Position numbers and translations under genes: made by a program. A DNA stretch of 64,000 nucleotides, from positions 1-64,000 of the forward strand of contig JBCDDZ010000004.1 of the NCBI GenBank assembly GCA_039180025.1. The letters run 5' to 3'. Within the stretch, counting starts at the first letter, position 1. Each line of letters opens with the position of its first letter. Below are positions 25,715 through 33,511 of the stretch, piece by piece. Source of the stretch: Algisphaera sp039180025 (GTDB taxonomy: Bacteria; Planctomycetota; Phycisphaerae; Phycisphaerales; Phycisphaeraceae). The notes below the pieces were generated by a model. It saw only the letters and a program-made list of their open reading frames with translations. It did no database searches and was not told the DNA's origin.

Positions 25715-26665
25715 TCAAATTTTTGCGTCGCGAGGCGTTCGACCTTCTAAAACTGCGGCTACGTCGCGTACCACCCAGCTCATGTTTTCGAGGGCGGTGT
25801 GGGTGCGAGACGCGAGATGCGGCAGGAGTTGAACGTTCGGCTGCCCGTGCAGCGGCGAATCTGTGGCCGGCGGCTCGGGGGCATGGACGTCGAGGATGGC
25901 CTGTGCCCCGGGATTTTGGGCCGCCCACCCCGCCAACGCGTCGTGATCGACCAGCATCCCCCGGGCCGCGTTGACAAAGAGCACCCCGGGTCGCATCGCC
26001 CCGAGCGCCGCGGCGTCAATGAGTTCCCAGTTGCTCGGCCGACCATCGACATGCACGCTGACCACGTCTGCGCCAGCGTAAAGCTCCGCAGCACTCACGT
26101 AATCGAACGGGTAATCCACCGCCTGCCGCAGGCCCGGCTCGGGCAGCAGGTCGCAGACCAGGAGATTCATCCCGATCGCGTGAGCGACCGCGCCCAGCCG
26201 CTTGCCGATGCGGCCAAACCCGAGGATCCCCAGCGTCAGTTCGTCGAGTTGCCGGCCGACCTCGGTGCTGCGCATCTCATGAAACGTCTCAGCCTCGGCG
26301 TGCCGCGGCAACGTGGTCCGCGGGCGGAAGTGGTCGAGCATCAGCCCGGTGACGTACTCCACCACCGCCTGCGTGTTCGCATCCGGGGTATAGACCACCC
26401 TCACCCCCGCGGCCCGGCAGGCGTCCAAGTCGAAATTATCGAGGCCCACCCCGGCCCTGCCCACGACCTTGAGCTGCGGGGCCTGAGCGAGCAGCGCCGC
26501 GTCAACTTGCGTGTAGGTCCGCACGACCAGGCCCTGCGCGGTCGGCAGCGCCGCGTTCAAGGCTTGGAGATCGTCGTGGGCGACCCAGGCCACATCGCAG
26601 CGCTCGGCGAGCCAAGCGGCACAGCGGTCGTCGAGTCGTTCGGTAATCAGGACTTTGGGTTTCAT
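25715..26665 (-). CDS. D-isomer-specific 2-hydroxyacid dehydrogenase (SerA-like)
   Basis: An NAD-dependent dehydrogenase of the D-2-hydroxyacid family, 316 residues, without the C-terminal ACT domain of full-length SerA. The nucleotide-binding motif is LGFGRIGKRLGA. The catalytic Arg lies in NAARGMLVDHDAL and the catalytic His in LPHLASRT. It could be a phosphoglycerate, glyoxylate or hydroxypyruvate-type enzyme; the substrate is not determined. The DUF5718-like gene lies upstream on the same strand with a 47-base gap. Confidence 0.85.
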   Translation of the reverse strand: MKPKVLITERLDDRCAAWLAERCDVAWVAHDDLQALNAALPTAQGLVVRTYTQVDAALLAQAPQLKVVGRAGVGLDNFDLDACRAAGVRVVYTPDANTQAVVEYVTGLMLDHFRPRTTLPRHAEAETFHEMRSTEVGRQLDELTLGILGFGRIGKRLGAVAHAIGMNLLVCDLLPEPGLRQAVDYPFDYVSAAELYAGADVVSVHVDGRPSNWELIDAAALGAMRPGVLFVNAARGMLVDHDALAGWAAQNPGAQAILDVHAPEPPATDSPLHGQPNVQLLPHLASRTHTALENMSWVVRDVAAVLEGRTPRDAKI

Positions 26666-26712
26666 CGGGGCAGCGTATCACGCCGGCGCAGAAAAGCAGG
26701 CCCCTCGTGGTT

Positions 26713-27627
26713 TTACGTACGGGCGACCACGCACTGCCGGAGCACCGCGAGGCTCCGCCCGGCGTGCTCGCGGTCGGCCTGGGTGGAGATGAGTTGCGGA
26801 ACGGACTCGGGCCGGTGCACCGTCTGGTCGTAAGCGATCACGATCGACTCGTCCCCGGGCTGGAGAAAAGTCGTTTCCCCCAGATCGGTGTACCGGGTCG
26901 CGCCGATAGACACGACCGCATGCCGGGGGTAGCCCGCGGCGTGAAGCCACTGCGAAAGGTTTTCCAACGGCCCGACGTCGCGCTGGCCGTTGAGTTGTTC
27001 GGCCAGCCAGTCAAGGAGCGGGGTATACATGGTCGCGTAGCCCCCGGGGCCGGCGACCGGCGAGTCTTCGCCGTAGCTCAGCAGCTGCGCGTCGCGTCGG
27101 AGGTAGCAGGCGAGGCGGAACCGGTCCAAAACCCCACCGGGCGCAAAACGATCGATCGCCATCCACTGGTCGTCGGCCAGGCCTTTGGTGCGCGGGCCCC
27201 AGTTTTTCTTTTCGCTGATCTTGGTCGCGTCGGGCCGCCGGGTCGAACAGTCGTTGTACGCGGTGAAATGGGTCGGGCGGACCGCGGCCACCCGGCATCG
27301 CCCCGGGCTCGCGGGGTGATCGACATAGTCCAACTCGCACCGCAGCGCGATCTCGGGCTCGATCTGCAGCTTGGCCGAATGGCCCGCGATCGTGCCGGGG
27401 TGTTCGATCGTGTCGCGGGACAGCGGGAAAATGTGGAGGAAGTGGTGGCCGGGCACCTCCGCTGCCGCTCGCGCTGCGGGGGGAATATAGAACGGGAAGA
27501 TGCCTTTGGGGCGGCCGGTCGGCACGGCGAGGTCGGCGAAATCCGACGCTTCTCCCGCCTGCTCGAGGTGACCGGTGAAGTTGCCCGCTACGCCTAAGCC
27601 CAGCACGGTACGGAGATCGATCGTCAT
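26713..27627 (-). CDS. DUF5718 family protein (probable)
   Basis: A 304-residue cytoplasmic protein that starts GLGVAGNFTGHLEQAGEASDF and contains PKGIFPFYIP and KNWGPRTKG. I associate this with the DUF5718 family from memory; its biochemical role is unknown. No signal peptide or membrane segment is visible. ATG 27627 is chosen over the adjacent TTG at 27630. It is transcribed divergently from the methyltransferase gene and upstream of the dehydrogenase gene. Confidence 0.6.
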   Translation of the reverse strand: MTIDLRTVLGLGVAGNFTGHLEQAGEASDFADLAVPTGRPKGIFPFYIPPAARAAAEVPGHHFLHIFPLSRDTIEHPGTIAGHSAKLQIEPEIALRCELDYVDHPASPGRCRVAAVRPTHFTAYNDCSTRRPDATKISEKKNWGPRTKGLADDQWMAIDRFAPGGVLDRFRLACYLRRDAQLLSYGEDSPVAGPGGYATMYTPLLDWLAEQLNGQRDVGPLENLSQWLHAAGYPRHAVVSIGATRYTDLGETTFLQPGDESIVIAYDQTVHRPESVPQLISTQADREHAGRSLAVLRQCVVART

Positions 27628-27889
27628 CAAAAAACTCGGAAAAGCGGCCGGGGTGTCTCAAACACGTAAGGCGAAAGCGTACCGCTTTTTGGCGTGGCTA
27701 ACGCTTTGTCTTAACGCCAAGGGTTGAAACGGGAAGCAGGTTTCGGGTTACACGTCAGCTCCGTGGCCGCCTCGCGTGCCCGCAGTTTCGGGGGCCGGAC
27801 GACCTGTCGCCGTTGGCGTGACGGAACACCCCGCTTCTCGCCAACGGCCGGGCCGCGCGCGGCACGACGGCCTGCTAGACTTGCCCGCT

Positions 27890-28891
27890 ATGCCTGCCGC
27901 CTCTCGCGAAAAAAAAGCCGCTGACCTGCCAAGCCAGACCGTCGCGCTGGGCGACTGTGTCGCACGAATGCGGGCTTGGCCGAAGCAGAGCGTGGACCTG
28001 ATCTTTGCGGACCCGCCCTACAACATCGGGTTTCAGTACGACGGCCACTACGTCGATCAGCGCCCCGAAGACGAGTACCTGGGCTGGACCTACGACTGGA
28101 TCGACGCTGCGGCGGACCTGCTCAAACCCACCGGCAGCTTCTATATCCTCATCGGCGACGAGTACGCCGCGGAAACGCGGATCCACCTGAAAAAGCTTCA
28201 GCGACAAGGGAAACTGCTCTTCCGCAACTGGATCGTCTGGCACTACACCTTCGGCCAGCGCTGCAAGATCAAGTTCAACCGCAGCCACGCCCACTTGTTC
28301 TACTGTGTCGGCCGTGCCGCGGTGAATCAGCGCACCGGCAAGCCCAAAAGCAACCTCGTCAAAAGCCCCCCGTTTACGTTCCATTACGATCAGGTCGCCG
28401 TGCCCTCAGCCCGGATGACGACGTACAACGACAGCCGGCAGAATCCCCACGGCAAGCTGCCCGACGATACCTGGGTGCTCAAATTTCCGGCCTTGGAAAA
28501 CTGGCACGTCCGCCCACAAGACGCCGCCCAGGAAGGCTCGTTCGATGCCGGGTGGGATACCTGGTTTAAGTCCCGGCTCGCCGGCACCTTCAAGGAGCGC
28601 GAGCAATGGCACCCCTGCCAACTGCCCGAAGCCCTGCTCGAACGCATCGTCCGCTGCTCGTCGAATCCGGGCGACCTGGTGTTTGATCCGTTTGCCGGCA
28701 GCGGCACCACGCTCGCCGTGGCACACCGCCTGGGTCGTCGCTGGCTGGGCTGTGAGCTCTCGCCCGAGTACCGCAAGAAGGCTCTCCAACGCATCGCGGC
28801 CGACCCTGCGGAGCGTGACATCCGGTCGGCGACCACCCGGAAAGGCCGGGACCCGGCGCGCCGGTCGGCGAACGCTAAATCCAAACGATGA
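27890..28891 (+). CDS. Orphan DNA methyltransferase (beta-class, N6-adenine or N4-cytosine)
   Basis: A SAM-dependent DNA methyltransferase of 333 residues. The catalytic motif DPPYNIG (residues 41-47) precedes the SAM-binding motif DPFAGSGTT (266-274), the order expected of the beta class with the target-recognition region between. The DPPY form points to adenine-N6 or cytosine-N4 methylation. No restriction endonuclease gene is nearby, so it is an orphan. The C-terminus is basic (GRDPARRSANAKSKR). ATG 27890 starts just before the conserved part; no strong Shine-Dalgarno is seen. Confidence 0.87.
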   Translation: MPAASREKKAADLPSQTVALGDCVARMRAWPKQSVDLIFADPPYNIGFQYDGHYVDQRPEDEYLGWTYDWIDAAADLLKPTGSFYILIGDEYAAETRIHLKKLQRQGKLLFRNWIVWHYTFGQRCKIKFNRSHAHLFYCVGRAAVNQRTGKPKSNLVKSPPFTFHYDQVAVPSARMTTYNDSRQNPHGKLPDDTWVLKFPALENWHVRPQDAAQEGSFDAGWDTWFKSRLAGTFKEREQWHPCQLPEALLERIVRCSSNPGDLVFDPFAGSGTTLAVAHRLGRRWLGCELSPEYRKKALQRIAADPAERDIRSATTRKGRDPARRSANAKSKR

Positions 28892-28898
28892 GACCTCG

Positions 28899-29210
28899 CT
28901 AAGCCGCGGGCGCTGGCGCCGGTCGCTCGGCCGCACGCTTCAGCTTGCCGTCAATCAGAAAAGGCCCGGCCGGCAAGACCGACGCGACCACCGCCAGCAG
29001 CGCCAGCCGCCCCGGCAACCCCCGTGCCCACGCCCACGCCGCGGCCAGCCACAACGCAATGAACAGCAGCCCGTGCGCCCAGCCGACGTACTGCACCGCC
29101 CATTCCTGCCCCGCCGCATACTTCATCGGCATCGCCACGCCCAGCAGCAGCAGGAACGATACCCCCTCCAACCATCCCACAACGCGCAGCAGCTTGATCG
29201 CACTTTCCAT
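28899..29210 (-). CDS. DUF3817 family small membrane protein
   Basis: A 103-residue integral membrane protein with three hydrophobic helices. The family features KLLRVVGWLEGVSFLLLLGVAMPMKY and a central WAHGLLFIALW are visible. The role of DUF3817 proteins is unknown. It converges with the methyltransferase gene, eight bases apart, and lies 18 bases downstream of the YlqF gene on the same strand, so it is probably cotranscribed with it. Confidence 0.8.
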   Translation of the reverse strand: MESAIKLLRVVGWLEGVSFLLLLGVAMPMKYAAGQEWAVQYVGWAHGLLFIALWLAAAWAWARGLPGRLALLAVVASVLPAGPFLIDGKLKRAAERPAPAPAA

Positions 29211-29228
29211 CGCCGAAACGCTCCTCGA

Positions 29229-30104
29229 TTAGGGCTTCTCCAAGCTCACTCGACCCAGTTTGCCGCTGCGCAGCTCCCGCAACAATAGCGCCCCGGCCCG
29301 GGTCAGATCCACCCCGCCGCCGCCGACCAGACACCCCCGACGCCGACCCACCGCTTCGAGCAGCCGCTCCACCGCGTCCGCCGCGTCGGGGAGGGGCAGT
29401 TCCTCCAGCCCGTACCGCTCGACCAGGCGGCCGGGATACTCCTTGAGCAACCAATCCGCGGCGTGCGGGGCGACCGCGTCGTCGTCCGTGGCGGTGTCCT
29501 TAATCGCCCCGCTTACCGCAAGGAGGAACCCGGTTTTGGGGTCTTCGAACTTCGGCCACAGGATCCCCGGCGTATCGGTGAGTATTAGGCCGCCGGCCAG
29601 CTTGACCTGCTGCGGGCCTTTGGTTAGGGCTGGCTCGTCGCCGGTCCGCGCGACCGCTCGGCCCCGCAGCGCATTGACCAGCGTCGATTTGCCGACGTTC
29701 GGGATCCCCACCACCGCCACCCGCACCGGCTTATTTTTCGCCAACCGGCTCGGAGCCAATCGGCGGATCAATTTCGGGATATTTTTCACCGCTCGTTTCT
29801 CGCCCAGGTCGACCGCCAGCGTCTGGACCCCCCGCTCATGGTGAAACCGATCCCGCCACGCCGCGGTCACTTCCGGATCGGCCAGGTCGGCCTTGGTCAG
29901 CAGGGTCACACAAGGCACGTCCCCCGGGGCCCCGTCAGGCCCCTTGCCCGGCACGCCGCGACGCAGTTCATCAAGCAACGGATTACGCGACGATTCCGGC
30001 AGCCGGGCGTCCAACAACTCCACGACCACGTCGGTCTGCGGCATCAGCGCGGCCAACTGCTGGCGCGTCGTATTCATATGACCGGGGAACCACTGGATCG
30101 GCAT
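29229..30104 (-). CDS. ylqF: Ribosome biogenesis GTPase YlqF/RbgA
   Basis: A circularly permuted GTPase that assists late maturation of the 50S subunit. It starts with the family hallmark MPIQWFPGHM. The permuted order is G4 (LLTKADL, a variant of NKxD), then G1 (GIPNVGKSTLVNAL), then G3 (DTPGILWP). The C-terminal region (about residues 200-290) matches the RbgA RNA-binding segment. ATG 30104 begins the hallmark; an in-frame start at 30122 adds six residues. Confidence 0.92.
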   Translation of the reverse strand: MPIQWFPGHMNTTRQQLAALMPQTDVVVELLDARLPESSRNPLLDELRRGVPGKGPDGAPGDVPCVTLLTKADLADPEVTAAWRDRFHHERGVQTLAVDLGEKRAVKNIPKLIRRLAPSRLAKNKPVRVAVVGIPNVGKSTLVNALRGRAVARTGDEPALTKGPQQVKLAGGLILTDTPGILWPKFEDPKTGFLLAVSGAIKDTATDDDAVAPHAADWLLKEYPGRLVERYGLEELPLPDAADAVERLLEAVGRRRGCLVGGGGVDLTRAGALLLRELRSGKLGRVSLEKP

Positions 30105-30292
30105 CGCGATACGGTAGAGCATCCCGATGCGACACGCTCATTCGATACCCCGCCCGAGTCCGAAACCTTGCCGAGCCGGCGCGGGCCGGGATGTGGCCGC
30201 GCCGGCTTGATTCGTCGGTTTTTCCGCGCTACAAAGTATGAGAACCGATCGCGCAATATCCCCTGATACTCACTTATATCGGAGACTCTCGT

Positions 30293-30844
30293 ATGCCCCG
30301 TATTCAACCCGTCGATGTCTCGGATCCCCCCGCCGATGCCGCCCCGCTGTTCGAAGGGTTACAGGAGAAACTCGGCCGCGTGCCGAACATCTACGCGACC
30401 CTCGGCCACGCACCCGCCGTCCTGAAGGGGGTGCTCCAAGCATCGGGCACGCTGGGCGAAACTTCGCTGCCGGGCGATGTGCGGGAACAGATTGCTCTGG
30501 CGGTAGGCGGTGCCAACCGCTGCGGATACTGCGCTGCGGCCCATACCGCGATCGGTAAGATGAACGGGCTCAGCGATCAGGACACCCAGAACGCCCTCGC
30601 CGGCGAGGCCGCGGCCCCCAAGGTGCAGGCCGCGTTGGATTTCGCCCGGGCCATCCTCGACCGCGAGGGCTTTGTCACCGACGAGCAGTTGGCGGACGTT
30701 AAGGCCGCGGGCTACGGCGACCAGCAAGTCATCGAACTCATCGCGGTCACGCTCTTCAATGTCTTTACCAACTACCTCAACCACATCACCGACCCCGAGA
30801 TCGATTTCCCCCAGGTTGAACTGCCCGCGGCAACTCAGGCCTAA
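30293..30844 (+). CDS. AhpD-like carboxymuconolactone decarboxylase family protein
   Basis: A 183-residue alkylhydroperoxidase-like protein with the redox motif CGYCAAAHT (CxxC followed by His), typical of peroxidase-related AhpD/YciW-type enzymes that use a cysteine pair. ATG 30293 has GGAGA at eight bases. It stands alone between YlqF and RecQ, both on the other strand. A peroxide-reducing role is inferred from the motif. Confidence 0.85.
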   Translation: MPRIQPVDVSDPPADAAPLFEGLQEKLGRVPNIYATLGHAPAVLKGVLQASGTLGETSLPGDVREQIALAVGGANRCGYCAAAHTAIGKMNGLSDQDTQNALAGEAAAPKVQAALDFARAILDREGFVTDEQLADVKAAGYGDQQVIELIAVTLFNVFTNYLNHITDPEIDFPQVELPAATQA

Positions 30845-30908
30845 ATCTCCGACGCCACAGGGCGTATAGTTTACGCGCGGTGCACAGCGATACCCGGACG
30901 GCCTCGGC

Positions 30909-32414
30909 TCACGGACCCGGCGGGGCGAAGTAGTCGTTCAGAAATAACTGCCGATCGCCATCGTGTTTGGCGTATTGCACAAGGGCGAGGAGCTTGCGCT
31001 GGTCACGCTCGAGCTTGGCTCGCCGCGCCTCGGGTTCGCGCAGGGCGGCGGGTAAGTCGCCGATCAATTCCAGCCGGGGGTGGTCGGGGTCGCGCCACGA
31101 AGATTCCGAGCTCAGTACCCCGTGGCGTTCGAGCATCGCCAGGGCGGTATCCAGCCGCCGATCGTGTCGGCCTTGCCGAGCGTGCAGCGTGGTGCGCATC
31201 CAGTCCAAGCCCTCTGCGTGGATCCGCTCAGACTCGCCTTCGATGAGCGCAAACACCCGCTGATAGAACGTCGCGTCGGGGTTTGCCCATTCGATAAACC
31301 GCATCTGCGTGGCCAAGTCGTTTTGATCGTAGAGCAGCGTGCAGCGGGCCGGGTCCCCGTCGCGTCCCGCGCGGCCGATCTCCTGGTAGTACGACTCCAA
31401 TGACCCGGGCAACTCGGCGTGGAGGACCCACCGGATGTCGGGCTTATCGACCCCCATCCCGAAGGCCTGGGTGGCGAGCACGACCGCGGCCCGGTCGGAC
31501 ATAAAATCGTCCTGCACGCCCCGGCGCTGGCCGGCGTCCAGGCCGCCGTGGTAGTTGAGATGGGGGAGATCGGCCGCACGCAAACGTTCGCTGAACGCCT
31601 GCAGGGTCTTGATCAGCGTGAAGTAAACGATGCCCGAGCCCGAAGCGGTGGCGTCACGGCCCGGGCCATGGGGCGACGGGTAGAGCGAGGCGATAGCCTG
31701 GCTGATCAAAGTAAATTTCCGGTCATCGTCCCAGGCGTCTTCCACGGCGAGTTCGAGGTTCGGACGAGCGATGCCCTGATGCAGGGTTTTGAGTTGGTCG
31801 GCGGCGTCACCGGGGACGAGGCCCAACTGACAGGCGATATCCCGCTGTACCTCCGGGGTCGCGGTGGCGGTGAGGGCGACGGTAGTGGGCCGGCCGAGCG
31901 TCTCGCGGATCTCGCCGACACGCGAATAGTCGGGCCGAAAGTCGTGGCCCCACTCGCTCACGCAGTGGGCTTCGTCCACCGCCAGCAACGACACCCGCAC
32001 GTCTTGCAAAGCCCGGCGGAAAGCGGCGCTGCGGAATCGCTCGGGCGTGACGTAAAGCAGGCGATAGTCGCCCCGGGCGACCTCACGCAGCCGGTGCTCG
32101 CGCTCGGCCCGACCGAGGCTGGAGTTGATATACGTCGCCGCGACGCCCCGCTGCACCAACGAAGCCACCTGGTCCTGCATCAGCGCGATCAGCGGCGAAA
32201 GCACCAGCGTCAGGCCCGGCAAAACCAAGGCGGGCACCTGATAGCAGAGCGACTTGCCCGATCCGGTCGGCGCGAGGACCAGGGTGTGTCCACCGCAGGC
32301 CGGCCCGTCGGTCAGCCGCGCCACCGCTTCGCCTTGCAGGCCGCGGAAAGCGCGGTGACCGAACACGGTTGTTAGTACCTCCAGGGCGCTGCGCTCACAC
32401 TCCATGCGCGGCAT
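30909..32414 (-). CDS. Short RecQ-family ATP-dependent DNA helicase
   Basis: An SF2 helicase that would unwind DNA 3'-5'. Walker A is APTGSGKSLCYQ (Lys54), the DExH box is VDEAHCVSEWGHDFRPDY, and motifs SATATPEV-like, FGMGVDKPDIRWV and QEIGRAGRDG are intact. The protein ends at about 501 residues with QYAKHDGDRQLFLNDYFAPPGP. This corresponds to the start of the RecQ zinc-binding subdomain, but the cysteines are absent and there is no winged-helix or HRDC domain. ATG 32414 is chosen near the conserved start; the frame is open upstream to 32543. Confidence 0.88.
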   Translation of the reverse strand: MPRMECERSALEVLTTVFGHRAFRGLQGEAVARLTDGPACGGHTLVLAPTGSGKSLCYQVPALVLPGLTLVLSPLIALMQDQVASLVQRGVAATYINSSLGRAEREHRLREVARGDYRLLYVTPERFRSAAFRRALQDVRVSLLAVDEAHCVSEWGHDFRPDYSRVGEIRETLGRPTTVALTATATPEVQRDIACQLGLVPGDAADQLKTLHQGIARPNLELAVEDAWDDDRKFTLISQAIASLYPSPHGPGRDATASGSGIVYFTLIKTLQAFSERLRAADLPHLNYHGGLDAGQRRGVQDDFMSDRAAVVLATQAFGMGVDKPDIRWVLHAELPGSLESYYQEIGRAGRDGDPARCTLLYDQNDLATQMRFIEWANPDATFYQRVFALIEGESERIHAEGLDWMRTTLHARQGRHDRRLDTALAMLERHGVLSSESSWRDPDHPRLELIGDLPAALREPEARRAKLERDQRKLLALVQYAKHDGDRQLFLNDYFAPPGP

Positions 32415-32569
32415 CTTATCCAAACGTAACGATAAGTCCGGAACAAAAAAATCGAGGGAGCGGAAATAAACCGCGACGCTCCCGGGTTGGATCGGGAACC
32501 AAGGCCCGGCACGGGCCGACGCTCCACCGGTGGTGGAGTGCACCTGACCCCAAACTGAGGAGACTACCC

Positions 32570-33049
32570 ATGATTCGCCGCTTTTTTACAACCGCCGCTG
32601 TATTCGCTCTGGCTTTGGCCGTTACCCCGTCACTGACCACCGCGGGCGAGGCGGACCAAGCGTCGGCCCCGCTGCACACCACCGCCCTGGGTTTGTCGGG
32701 CTACTCCCCGGTGTCGTATTTCAGCGAAGACGGACCCCACGTCGGCTCGCCGGAGTTCGCGGCCGAGCACGCCGGGGTGACGTACTTCTTTGCCGACTCG
32801 GCCGAGAAGAAAGAATTCCTGGCGGACCCCGAGAAATTCACGCCGGCTTACGGCGGCTGGTGTGCTTACGGCATGGCGGTCGATAACTATTTCCCCGTCA
32901 ACCCCACGCTGTACAAGATCGTCGACGGTCGGCTGATGTTGTTCCTCCACAACGATCAGGCCAACGCACTGGAACTCTGGAACGCCGCAGACGAATCCGA
33001 ACTGGTAGCCAAGGCAGACAATTTCTGGGCCGCGGAAAACAGCGAGTAA
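32570..33049 (+). CDS. Secreted YHS-domain protein
   Basis: A 159-residue protein with a clear signal peptide (RRFF, hydrophobic core, AxA-like site near residue 24). It carries one YHS domain: LGLSGYSPVSYFSEDGPHVGS, then FLADPEKFTPAYGGWCAYGMA with the conserved Cys. YHS domains bind metal ions, often copper, and occur in metal-handling periplasmic proteins. ATG 32570 has GAGGAG six to ten bases upstream. It is monocistronic, ending at a strong terminator. Confidence 0.85.
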   Translation: MIRRFFTTAAVFALALAVTPSLTTAGEADQASAPLHTTALGLSGYSPVSYFSEDGPHVGSPEFAAEHAGVTYFFADSAEKKEFLADPEKFTPAYGGWCAYGMAVDNYFPVNPTLYKIVDGRLMLFLHNDQANALELWNAADESELVAKADNFWAAENSE

Positions 33050-33511
33050 ACCACACTAAACAAAAGACCAAACTTACCCCTTTGCGTTGACTCGGCCGCG
33101 TTCGCTCGCGGCCGAGTTTTCGGTATGGATATCCAGACTTCACGGGCAACGCGTTTTCATAGGGTCATCAGGACCAAAACATGGGTTACCGTTTCGATTT
33201 CGCTGAACCTATTCCGAAAAAAAGACAGGATGTATCCGGAGCCTCAATCCCCATTCCGCCCCCGCTCAGTCTAGCCGGGGGACGAGTCACGGATCACGCG
33301 CCCAGACCGCGGGACGGGGAAGGCGGTGGATTCTTGTCGTTAATGCCCTTGGCCCGCGTCGATTTAAGGCGTCGGTCAGGGCGAGCCGACACTTTTTCCA
33401 CCCGCGATCGGCGTAAACCGTGGAGGACGCGCCGGCTGCGGGCCGCGAGGAATGTTCGGTAGAATGGGTGATGAGATGTTGCTGTCCGCATCGCCACGGA
33501 ACCACTGAAAC
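33050..33511. other. Intergenic region between the YHS gene and dnaE
   Basis: Beyond the terminator at 33091-33120, I see no protein gene in this 460-base stretch. A TAGAAT near 33460 could be a -10 element for dnaE, but no good -35 partner is evident. Confidence 0.4.
33091..33120 (+). terminator. Rho-independent terminator of the YHS gene
   Basis: A perfect 10-bp stem CTCGGCCGCG/CGCGGCCGAG with a 6-base loop is followed by four T, about 40 bases after the stop. Confidence 0.8.
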
